Part shown: positions 9,259 to 15,898 of the stretch, in pieces | Layout: the number at the start of each line of letters is the position of its first letter | How positions within the stretch are numbered: the stretch's first letter is position 1 | NCBI GenBank assembly: GCA_020632715.1 | Contig: JACKFA010000004.1 | Span: forward strand, 124,001-188,000 | Source: Deltaproteobacteria bacterium | Lineage (GTDB): Bacteria; Myxococcota_A; UBA9042; PHBI01 | Direction of reading: 5' to 3' | DNA length: 64,000 bases | Notes under the pieces: generated by a model | The model's database searches: none | What the model saw: the letters and a program-made list of their open reading frames with translations, nothing else | Told to the model about the DNA's origin: nothing | Made by a program: the position numbers and the translations under genes

Positions 9259-9657
9259 TCAGACTCGGCGCCGCGACTCGAGCGCGGACTCCACGTCGGT
9301 CTGCGCGAAGTCGTCGCCCTTGAAGAGCAGGGGCTCGCGAAGCATGGTCGCGAGCGCCCACGCGAAGCAGTCGCCGTAGTTCAAGCGCGCCGGGTGACGG
9401 CCCTTCCCGTAGCGCCGAAACCCCTCGATGGCGACGTCGACGAGCCGCTCGTCGACCGGGACGACCTCGATCGCCACGAGCGCGAGGAGCTCGGCGAGGT
9501 CCTCGCCGCCGCCGTAACCCTCGGCAACGATGCGCGCCTCGAGCAGCGTTCCCGCGGAGATGCGAAGCCTCTCCGCGGACATGAGGGCGTCCTCGAGCGC
9601 ATCCGCTTCGGGCTCGCGACGCAGGATAGCGATGAGCGCGGAGGAGTCGACGATCAC
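9259..9657 (-). CDS. VapC-type PIN-domain ribonuclease toxin (second module)
   Basis: 132 residues from a GTG at 9657 that overlaps the VapB stop in GTGA. PIN residues: Asp4 in VIVDSSALIAIL, Glu40 in LLEARIV, Asp96 in LNYGDCFAW, and Asp115/Asp116 in FKGDDF. The LNYGDCFAWA segment is characteristic of the VapC subgroup paired with Rv0623-like antitoxins, as is the case here. It shows no close similarity to the first VapC, so this is not a recent duplication. Confidence 0.9.
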   Translation of the reverse strand: MIVDSSALIAILRREPEADALEDALMSAERLRISAGTLLEARIVAEGYGGGEDLAELLALVAIEVVPVDERLVDVAIEGFRRYGKGRHPARLNYGDCFAWALATMLREPLLFKGDDFAQTDVESALESRRRV

Positions 9658-9908
9658 GTCGGCAGGCCGTTCTCGTCGTAGCCGATGATCTCGTCTGGGG
9701 TTGGCGGGTTCGGACCGAGGCGTGCGCAGAAACGACGCGAGATCTCCTGGATCCGCCGCCGCCGCTCCTCGATGTCGAGCAGCTTCCGCTGGCGCGCGTT
9801 CTCGTCGCGCACGAGCTCGAGCACGATCTCGGTGGTCCCCTTGCCCGTCATCGACTTGAGCTCGTCGATAAGCCGCTCGACCTCGGCGTTCCGGATGTTG
9901 ATCGCCAT
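9654..9908 (-). CDS. VapB antitoxin, Rv0623/PSK-type
   Basis: 84 residues beginning MAINIRNAEVERLIDELKSM, the conserved opening of the Rv0623-like VapB family, then TGKGTTEIVLELV and a long basic helix, ending in the toxin-binding tail PPTPDEIIGYDENGLPT. The start is placed at ATG 9908 on family grounds. A GTG at 9935 would add MACFITGAP and lies 8 nt downstream of a good -10 box, so a longer leaderless form is possible. It overlaps the toxin gene by 4 nt. Confidence 0.88.
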   Translation of the reverse strand: MAINIRNAEVERLIDELKSMTGKGTTEIVLELVRDENARQRKLLDIEERRRRIQEISRRFCARLGPNPPTPDEIIGYDENGLPT

Positions 9909-9943
9909 CGGCGCCCCCGTAATGAAGCAGGCCACTTTTCATC

Positions 9944-9972
9944 ACGATAGCGCCGCCATGTCGCCGCGGCAA
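9944..9972 (-). promoter_or_regulatory. promoter of the second vapBC operon
   Basis: On the minus strand, TTGCCG (9967-9972), 17 bp, then TATCGT (9944-9949). The -10 is 8 nt from the GTG at 9935 and about 35 nt from the preferred ATG at 9908. Confidence 0.5.
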
Positions 9973-9979
9973 GTCCCGC

Positions 9980-11170
9980 TCAGCCCGCCGCGAGCCACTC
10001 CCGGTACTGCGCGAGGAGCCGCTCGCCGCGCGCCTGCCACGTGAGCCCCGCCGCCGACGCGCGCGCCCCCTCGCCGAGGCGCTGCGCCTGCGCCGGGTCG
10101 TCGAGCATCCCGCGCAGCGCCGCCACCGCCGCCGCCGTGTCGTCCGCCGGCACGAGGCGCGCGTTCTCCCCGTCCGTCAGGACCTCGCGGTTGTCCGGCA
10201 GGTCCGGCGCGAGCACCGGCCGCCCCGCCGCGAGGTAGCTGAACACCTTCATCGGCAGCACCGTGCGCCCGTGCTGCTCGAGCGGCCCCGCCGTCGGCGG
10301 GATGATGAGCACGTCCGCCGCGAACATGAACGGCGGCAGCTCCGGCGCCGGGAACCAGCCCGGCGTCTCCACGTTCGCGAGCCCGCGCCGCGCGATCTCG
10401 GCCCGCAGCTCCTCGAGGTGCGCCGGCTGCCCGCCGACGATGACGTAGCCCACGTCCGGCGTGCGCTCCGCCATCGCGAGCACGCTGTCGAGGCCCTTGT
10501 TGCGCTGCACGTTGCCCGTGTAGACGACGAGCGGGCGCGCCGGGTCGAGCCCGAGCTGCGCGCGCGCCGCCGCCTTGTCGAGCCGCGGCTCCATCGAGCG
10601 CGGGTCCCAGCCGTTGTGGAGGACGCGGATCCGGTCCGCCCGGACGCCCGCCGACGCGAGCGAGTCCGCCGACTCCTGCGAGTGCGTCACGACGCCCAGG
10701 AACCCCGGGCGGTGGCTCGCCGCCGCGAGCACCCGCGCGAAGCGCGGCGCCGACGTCGCCAGGCGCCGGTAGGTCTCGAAGACCACGGGCCGGCCGAGGC
10801 GCGCGGCCGTCCAGAGCGTGGCGCGCGAGCGCGTGTGCACGACGTCGTAGCGCTTGCTCCAGAGCGCCGTCTGGAGGAGCCCGTGGACGGGCCGCTCCAC
10901 CTCGAGCCGACTCGCCGGGACGCCCCAGAAGGGCCGCACCCGGAAGGCGCCCGTGACGCCGTAGAACGCGGCGATCGCCTGCCGCATCGCCTCGGCGCCG
11001 CCCGAGAAGAGCGAGCGCCAGCGCCCCGGCAGCACGAGGTCGACCTCGGCCCCCGCGAGCCCGAGCGCGTCGATGGTGTTCGCGACCTGCTGCGTGTCGG
11101 TCTCCTGGCGCGGCATCCCCGACGTCCAGAAGTAGCCGATCCGGAGCGGCCGCTCGCCGCGCTCGCCCAT
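9980..11170 (-). CDS. glycosyltransferase, GT4-like (GT-B fold)
   Basis: 396 residues from ATG 11170, whose A is shared with the upstream stop (TGATG). The N-terminal Rossmann half starts RIGYFWTSGMPRQ. The C-terminal donor-binding half has VVYTGNVQRNKGLD, VIVGGQ, then ADVLIIPP, and a glutamate-containing segment (HGRTVLPMKVFSYLAAGRPV) typical of retaining GT4 enzymes that use nucleotide sugars. It is the second gene after the CDP-alcohol phosphatidyltransferase fusion and translationally coupled to it. A role in glycosylating the lipid or polyol phosphate made by that partner is plausible. The acceptor and donor are unknown. Confidence 0.85.
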   Translation of the reverse strand: MGERGERPLRIGYFWTSGMPRQETDTQQVANTIDALGLAGAEVDLVLPGRWRSLFSGGAEAMRQAIAAFYGVTGAFRVRPFWGVPASRLEVERPVHGLLQTALWSKRYDVVHTRSRATLWTAARLGRPVVFETYRRLATSAPRFARVLAAASHRPGFLGVVTHSQESADSLASAGVRADRIRVLHNGWDPRSMEPRLDKAAARAQLGLDPARPLVVYTGNVQRNKGLDSVLAMAERTPDVGYVIVGGQPAHLEELRAEIARRGLANVETPGWFPAPELPPFMFAADVLIIPPTAGPLEQHGRTVLPMKVFSYLAAGRPVLAPDLPDNREVLTDGENARLVPADDTAAAVAALRGMLDDPAQAQRLGEGARASAAGLTWQARGERLLAQYREWLAAG

Positions 11171-12477
11171 CACGCCACCTTCGGACCAGGGCCGGCGCCG
11201 GCCTGGCTCTTCACCATGTCGCCGCGGAGCGTGCGGAGGAGCACCGCGAGGAACGTGGCCCACGCGGCGGGCGCCACCACGAAGAGCGCGTACTGGACGA
11301 CCCCGAAGACCGCCATCACGAGCAGCATCATGACGAAGGCGTCGCGCCGGAAGAGCTGCGTCACGAGGTCCATGAAGCGCTCCTTGCCCGAGCGCCGCGC
11401 GAGCTCCTCGGCCGTGCGCGCCTCGGTCTTGAACCAGTCGAAGACGAGGACGTCGCCGCGCCCGAGCTTCACGAGCCAGAAGTAGTACTGCGCGCTCGTC
11501 AGGAAGAGCGGCACGACCGAGGCGACGCCGAGCCAGAGCCAGAGGGCGTCACCGGTCACGTGCGCCGCGCCGAAGCCGACCGCGAGGAAGAAGCTCTGGT
11601 TCGACAGATCATCGCTGATCGTGTCGAGCCACTCGCCGAGCACGCTCGACTGGATCCGCATGCGCGCGAGCTCGCCGTCGACGCCGTCGAGGACGCTGTT
11701 GGCCTTGAGCAGAAAGGCGCCCGCGAGCACCCACCAGTAGGTGCCGTGCCAGGCGCAGAAGGCGCCCACGAGCCCGAGCACCAGCGTGAACGACGACACG
11801 TGGTTCGGCGTGATGGGCGACGTCGCGATGCGGCGGCTGATGAAGAGCGAGATGTGGCGGTTCAGGTTCCGCGAGACGAAGCCGTCGACGACCTTGCGAC
11901 AGCGCTCCCAGAGGGCGTGCTCGGTCTTCGCGTGGCTCGCGGCGTCGGTGACGCGCCCGACGAGGTCGCTCGCGCCGAGCTCGAAGCGGGTGGCGCCCGC
12001 GGGGACCTCGATCTCCCCGGCGAGCGCGCGGTCCACGGCGGCCGCGAGCCCGTCGCGGCCGACCACCGCGAGCCCGATGGCCTCGCCGCCGGCGGTCGCG
12101 ACCTCGACGCCGGCGCCCGGGTCGCGCGCGGCGACCTTCTTCATGGCGCCGCGCTCGAGGACGTAGCGCGCGTCGAGCACGACCGTCGGCCCGTCGGCGC
12201 CGGTCATCGCGGTGAGGACGGCGGCGCGCGCGGCCTCGGTGCCGGCGTCGGTCGGGATCGCGACGACGCGGACGTCGTCGATGACCGCGAGGCGCCCCAC
12301 GGCCACGCTCTCGAGGGCGTCGCGCACGCGGTCGTCGCCGACGACGAGGAGGCGCGTCACGCCGACGGCGCGGAGGAGGCGCGCCTGACGCTTCAGGTAG
12401 CCGACGCCGCCCGTCGTGCGCGTCCAGAGGCCCGGCTCCGCGGCGCTCTCGCGCGGCACCACGATGATCCCGTTCAA
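11170..12477 (-). CDS. nucleotidyltransferase-like domain fused to CDP-alcohol phosphatidyltransferase
   Basis: About 435 residues, laid out like the archaeal/bacterial bifunctional inositol-phosphate cytidylyltransferase/DIPP synthases. Residues 1-190 look like a nucleotidyltransferase fold (GIIVVP, LLRAVGVTRLLVVGDD, VVLDARYVLE), but the GxGxRLxPxTxxxPK nucleotide loop is missing, so this half is probably catalytically dead. The C-terminal half is polytopic and carries a complete CDP-alcohol phosphatidyltransferase motif, DGVDGELAR then GEWLDTISD (Asp264 to Asp289), predicted to join a CDP-activated alcohol to a second alcohol with loss of CMP. Start is TTG 12477 with GGAGG five nt upstream. 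TATACG at 12527-12532 is a likely -10. It is divergent from the intact cytidylyltransferase gene. Confidence 0.82.
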   Translation of the reverse strand: MNGIIVVPRESAAEPGLWTRTTGGVGYLKRQARLLRAVGVTRLLVVGDDRVRDALESVAVGRLAVIDDVRVVAIPTDAGTEAARAAVLTAMTGADGPTVVLDARYVLERGAMKKVAARDPGAGVEVATAGGEAIGLAVVGRDGLAAAVDRALAGEIEVPAGATRFELGASDLVGRVTDAASHAKTEHALWERCRKVVDGFVSRNLNRHISLFISRRIATSPITPNHVSSFTLVLGLVGAFCAWHGTYWWVLAGAFLLKANSVLDGVDGELARMRIQSSVLGEWLDTISDDLSNQSFFLAVGFGAAHVTGDALWLWLGVASVVPLFLTSAQYYFWLVKLGRGDVLVFDWFKTEARTAEELARRSGKERFMDLVTQLFRRDAFVMMLLVMAVFGVVQYALFVVAPAAWATFLAVLLRTLRGDMVKSQAGAGPGPKVA

Positions 12478-12563
12478 ATCCGCCTCCGCTCCGTGTCGTC
12501 GGCCCGGCGCGGCGCCGAGCGGCGCCCGTATAACAAGCAACGCGCCGCGGCAAAAGACGCCTG

Positions 12564-12592
12564 TTGCCCTCTGGCGCGCGCCTTGCTAACCC
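12564..12592 (+). promoter_or_regulatory. candidate promoter of the cytidylyltransferase operon
   Basis: TTGCCC (12564-12569), 17 bp, TAACCC (12587-12592). Predicted leader of about 45 nt ending in the GGAGG before ATG 12643. A similar TTGCCC-N17-TACACG element lies before the PhnW-like gene. The -10 match is only moderate. Confidence 0.35.
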
Positions 12593-12642
12593 CTGCGCGT
12601 CGCGTGCCAAGCCCTGGCTCGCGCACGGCTCGTGGAGGTTCG

Positions 12643-13398
12643 ATGGCCGCTGAAACCCTCGGAGTCATCCTCGCCGCTGGCGTCGGGAGCCGGCTGCGCC
12701 CCTACACCGACGACCGCCCGAAGGTGCTGGTCGCCGTCGGGCCGCGGGGCGAGACCGTGCTCGAGCGCCTCGCCATCCAGTGCCGCGCGGTCGGGATGAG
12801 CGAGCTCCTGCTCGTGACGGGGCACTGCGCGGACGCGGTCGAGCGCTTCGTGGCCGAGCACGACCTCGCCCTCCCGGTGCGCACCGTCTACAACCCCGAC
12901 TACGACACGATGAACAACGGGCAGTCGCTCTACGTGGCGCGCGAGGCCATCGGCGGCGCCTCCATCGTGAAGTTCGACGGCGACCTCGTGCTGCACCCGG
13001 GGATCCTGCCGCGCCTCGCGCAGGGCACGCGCCGCTCGACCATCCTCCTCGACGACCGCAAGGTGCTCGTCGACGAGGACCTGAAGGCGCAGGTCGACCC
13101 GGCGACGGGCCTCGTGCTCGAGCTCGGGAAGTGGCTCCCGAACGACGCGAGCGGCGTCTCGATCGGCGTCGAGCGCATCGACGCGGCCGACATGGACGTC
13201 GTCTTCGACGCGCTCCACCGCATGATCCACGTCGACGGGCACACCGACCGCTACTACGAGGACGCCTACCACACGGTCGTCGGGCGCGGGCTCGAGCTCG
13301 GCTACGCGACGACCGGGGGGCTCCCGTGGATCGAGATCGACACCGAGAGCGAGCTCGCCGAGGGGCGCGCGATGGCCGCGGCGCTGCCCGCCACATGA
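12643..13398 (+). CDS. CTP:phosphoalcohol cytidylyltransferase-like nucleotidyltransferase (LicC/PntC type)
   Basis: 251 residues, ATG 12643 with GTGGAGG upstream. The nucleotide loop is intact (ILAAGVGSRLRPYTDDRPK, Lys27), as are a metal-binding FDGDLVL and a late WIEIDTESELAEG. The NPDYDTMNNGQSLYVARE segment resembles the substrate region of LicC-type enzymes, which make CDP-choline from phosphocholine. Related PntC enzymes activate 2-aminoethylphosphonate (AEP) to CMP-AEP. The next gene is a CDP-alcohol phosphatidyltransferase (ATGA overlap, with a better start 21 nt on), followed by a PhnW-like AEP transaminase. AEP is therefore the favoured substrate, with phosphoethanolamine, phosphocholine or a sugar phosphate as alternatives. 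Confidence 0.8.
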   Translation: MAAETLGVILAAGVGSRLRPYTDDRPKVLVAVGPRGETVLERLAIQCRAVGMSELLLVTGHCADAVERFVAEHDLALPVRTVYNPDYDTMNNGQSLYVAREAIGGASIVKFDGDLVLHPGILPRLAQGTRRSTILLDDRKVLVDEDLKAQVDPATGLVLELGKWLPNDASGVSIGVERIDAADMDVVFDALHRMIHVDGHTDRYYEDAYHTVVGRGLELGYATTGGLPWIEIDTESELAEGRAMAAALPAT

Positions 13399-13418
13399 CC
13401 GCCGGGAGGAGCGCCGCG

Positions 13419-14360
13419 ATGGCCGACGAGAAGCCCGCCGCCCACGCGACCTACAAACCGATCGAGGTCGAGGAGCTGGTCGACGTCCACCTGCACCGCC
13501 CCGCCGCGCGGGCGCTGGTGCGCGTGATCAAGGACACCCCCATCACCTCGAACCAGGTGACGGTGCTGTCCGGGGTGTTCGGGATCATCGCCGGGATGCT
13601 CATCGGCTTCGGCGACCCCGGGCGCCTGTGGCCGGTCGCGCTCGGCGGCGTGGCGCTCTTCATGTCGGTGGTCTTCGACTGCGCCGACGGGCAGCTCGCG
13701 CGCCTCCGTGGCACGTCGTCGCTCGCCGGGCGGGCGCTCGACGGCTTCATCGACATCGTGCCGATCGCGTCGGTCTTCATCGGGTGGGCGCTCTTCCTCG
13801 ACCACTACGGCTTCAACCCGTACTACTCGTGGCCGGTCGCGACGGCCGCGGGGCTCTCCGTGCGCTGGCACGCCGAGACCTACGACTACGCGAAGTGCCT
13901 CTTCCTCGCGAACACGCACCCGAACCCGGGGGCGAGGCGATGCCGTCGATGGAGGAGATCGAGGCCGAGCGGCAGCGGCTCATCCGCGAGGGGAACCGCG
14001 GGATGGCGTTCTTCATGCTGCTCTTCAAGGCCTACACCAAGGCGCAGCGGGCGCGGAAGCAGGGCCAGGCGGGGCCTCGACGAGCCCGGGATGGCGAACG
14101 CCGAGGAGCGGTCGCTCTACCGGCGGCTCTTCGGGCGGGCGATGCGCCTCTGGAGCTGGAACGGCATCGGGACGCACAACTTCCTCCTCTACGCGGCGGC
14201 GATCCTGACCCCGGTGTGGCCGGCGGCGGCGTTCGCGACGTTCTGGATCATCATCCTGCCGCTGAACGCGCTGACGCTCGGCCTCCAGCAGTGGGGGAAG
14301 GCGCTCGAGCGGCGGCTCGCCGCGGAGCTGCGCGGCGCGCGCGGGGGCGACGCCGCCTGA
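13419..14360 (+). CDS. CDP-alcohol phosphatidyltransferase (two compensating indels)
   Basis: About 313 residues from ATG 13419, with GGGAGGAG 7 nt upstream. The catalytic motif is perfect: DCADGQLAR then GRALDGFID (Asp87 to Asp112). Hydrophobic segments flank it. Between 13932 and about 14073 the open frame reads Arg/Ser-rich nonsense, while the neighbouring frame encodes a sensible stretch (GGEAMPSMEEIEAERQRL, then MAFFMLLFKAYTKAQRARK). Restoring one G in the G5 run at 13928-13932 and removing one C near 14075 gives a continuous protein, so two compensating indels are likely. It would condense the CMP-activated head group from the upstream enzyme with a lipid alcohol such as diacylglycerol. 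Confidence 0.85.
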   Translation: MADEKPAAHATYKPIEVEELVDVHLHRPAARALVRVIKDTPITSNQVTVLSGVFGIIAGMLIGFGDPGRLWPVALGGVALFMSVVFDCADGQLARLRGTSSLAGRALDGFIDIVPIASVFIGWALFLDHYGFNPYYSWPVATAAGLSVRWHAETYDYAKCLFLANTHPNPGARRCRRWRRSRPSGSGSSARGTAGWRSSCCSSRPTPRRSGRGSRARRGLDEPGMANAEERSLYRRLFGRAMRLWSWNGIGTHNFLLYAAAILTPVWPAAAFATFWIIILPLNALTLGLQQWGKALERRLAAELRGARGGDAA

Positions 14361-14448
14361 TCCTGGGAGCCCTCCCGCGGGTCCCGCCGCGCGCTCTCCG
14401 GGGGGGCGGCCACCTGCTGATCGGGTCGGAGTAGGCGTACCGCAGCCG

Positions 14449-14468
14449 GTGGAGTACGCGTGCTCCAC
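14449..14468. promoter_or_regulatory. 20-bp near-perfect palindrome
   Basis: GTGGAGTACGCGTGCTCCAC is symmetric across its full 20 bp except for one T/G pair (positions 7 and 14). It lies between the CDP-alcohol phosphatidyltransferase and PhnW-like genes. A dimeric-regulator operator is one reading and a transcript hairpin is another. Confidence 0.35.
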
Positions 14469-14645
14469 ATCGGCCGCGGGGGCGGTGACGGAGCGTGACG
14501 CGGCGCGTAAAAGCCGCGTCATTCCAATGATGTAAGCGCCACACACACAGATACTGGGTATGGCATGAGTCCTGCTGCATCTCTCCCGCTGGAGCGGCGG
14601 GCCCGGACGGTGTCGCGCGCTCACGAGGACGGCGTCACGATGAAC

Positions 14646-14674
14646 TTGCCCGCGGACCGATCTTGCGCTACACG
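14646..14674 (+). promoter_or_regulatory. candidate promoter of the PhnW-like gene
   Basis: TTGCCC (14646-14651), 17 bp, TACACG (14669-14674), giving a leader of about 60 nt to the GTG at 14740. It has the same -35 hexamer and spacing as the candidate at 12564-12592. Confidence 0.3.
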
Positions 14675-14739
14675 CGGCACCTTGTGCCGGGCAGCCGCGG
14701 GATCTCCCTCCGACGGTGGCTCGACTGGAGCACCAACAC

Positions 14740-15870
14740 GTGGGTGACTACAGGACATCGTTCAAGCTGCTCTGCCCGGGGCCGGTCAACGTTCATCCGG
14801 AGATCGCCCGCGCGCTGACGGCCTACGAGATCTGCCACCGCGAGGAGGAGTTCGAGGCGCTGCTCGCCGCGACCCGCCGGAACGCGCTGGCGGTCGCCGG
14901 GGCCGACGCGGCGGTGTACTCGGCGCTCGTGGTGACGGGCTCCGGCACGGCGGGCAACGAGGCGGTGCTCGCGTCGGCCGTCGCCCCCGACCAGACGGTC
15001 GTGGTGCTGAGCAACGGTGAGTTCGGCACGCGCCTCGCGCAGATCTCGTCGGTGTACAACGACACGGTCCACCTCGAGCACGCCTGGGGCGAGCCGCTCG
15101 ACCTGCACCGCCTGTCGGAGGTGCTCCACGAGCGCGGCGACATCGGCCTCGTCGCGGTGGTCCACCACGAGACGAGCACCGGCGTCCTGAACCCGGTCGA
15201 GGCGATCGGCGAGCTCTGCGCGCTCCACGGGGTGCGCCTCTTCGTCGACATGGTGTCGAGCTACTCCGCCGACCCGGTCGACCTCTCGAGCGGCGCGATC
15301 ACCTTCATGACGACCTCGTCCGGCAAGGCCATCGCGGCCTACCCGGGGCTCGCGCTCGTCATCGCCCGGCGCGACGCGCTCGAGGCGCTCGGCGATCTGC
15401 CGGTCAAGAACCACTACCTGAGCCTCTACCGCCACCACCGCTTCGCGGAGGACCACGAGCAGACGCCGAACACCCCGGCGGTGCCGCTCGTGATGGCGCT
15501 CAACCGCGCGCTCGAGCTCGCGCTCGAGGAGGGCGTCGAGGCGCGTCGGAAGCGGCTCGCCGGGCTCGCCGCCTACGTGCGGGCCGCCGTGCGCGAGCGC
15601 GGGCTCTCGCTCTACGTCGAGGACCAGCCGCTCTCGAGCGTGCTCACGAGCGTGCGCCTCCCCGAGGGCGTCGCGTTCGAGCCGCTTCGCCGCGCGCTCC
15701 GCGAGTGGGGCTTCGTGATCTACGGCGGCAAGGGCCCGCTGACCGGGCAGATCGTGCAGATCTCGACCATCAGCGACCTCGACACCGACGTCATCGACGC
15801 GTTCTTCGCGGCGCTCGACGAGGTGATGCCGCACCTGCGCGTCGTCCGCGGCGGTCAGCTCCGCGGCTGA
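14740..15870 (+). CDS. 2-aminoethylphosphonate:pyruvate transaminase-like class V aminotransferase
   Basis: 376 residues from GTG 14740, which has GGAG 9 nt upstream; a GTG at 14716 would add eight residues but lacks a ribosome site. The opening LLCPGPVNVHPEIARA matches the substrate-gate region of PhnW-family enzymes. Asp170 (LFVDMVSSY) and Lys196 (TTSSGKAIAAYPG) fall almost exactly where the PLP-binding Asp and Schiff-base Lys lie in PhnW. The reaction would interconvert AEP and pyruvate with phosphonoacetaldehyde and alanine. With a cytidylyltransferase and CDP-alcohol phosphatidyltransferase upstream, the biosynthetic direction is more likely. No PEP mutase, phosphonopyruvate decarboxylase or PhnX is in the window. 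Confidence 0.82.
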   Translation: MGDYRTSFKLLCPGPVNVHPEIARALTAYEICHREEEFEALLAATRRNALAVAGADAAVYSALVVTGSGTAGNEAVLASAVAPDQTVVVLSNGEFGTRLAQISSVYNDTVHLEHAWGEPLDLHRLSEVLHERGDIGLVAVVHHETSTGVLNPVEAIGELCALHGVRLFVDMVSSYSADPVDLSSGAITFMTTSSGKAIAAYPGLALVIARRDALEALGDLPVKNHYLSLYRHHRFAEDHEQTPNTPAVPLVMALNRALELALEEGVEARRKRLAGLAAYVRAAVRERGLSLYVEDQPLSSVLTSVRLPEGVAFEPLRRALREWGFVIYGGKGPLTGQIVQISTISDLDTDVIDAFFAALDEVMPHLRVVRGGQLRG

Positions 15871-15896
15871 GCGAGCGGGCGGCGCCGCCGCTCGCG
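15871..15896. terminator. hairpin between convergent genes
   Basis: GCGAGCGG(G)CGGCG pairs with CGCCGCCGCTCGC, a 13-bp stem with one bulged G and almost no loop. It fills the 28-bp gap between the PhnW-like stop (15870) and the kinase-NACHT stop (15899). There is no T-run. Confidence 0.5.
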
Positions 15897-15898
15897 AC

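Larger units (their letters stand above)
14361..14739 (+). other. intergenic region upstream of the PhnW-like gene
   Basis: About 380 bp with no convincing gene; a 60-codon open frame at 14565-14747 has no family signature. The stretch at about 14500-14580 is much less GC-rich than its surroundings. It holds a 20-bp near-palindrome (14449-14468) and a possible promoter (14646-14674), both listed separately. It is long enough for the transaminase gene to be a separate transcription unit. Confidence 0.5.

Noticed and set aside
9259..9972. 237-residue frame including the second VapC
   Set aside because: Residues before the GTG at 9657 are shadow translation of vapB. The PIN domain begins at that GTG.
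13933..14073. Arg/Ser-rich insertion inside the second CDP-alcohol phosphatidyltransferase
   Set aside because: The neighbouring frame encodes a helix that fits the protein, so this is better explained by two compensating indels.
14565..14747. 60-residue open frame before the PhnW-like gene
   Set aside because: No ribosome site or family, and it runs into the transaminase start region.
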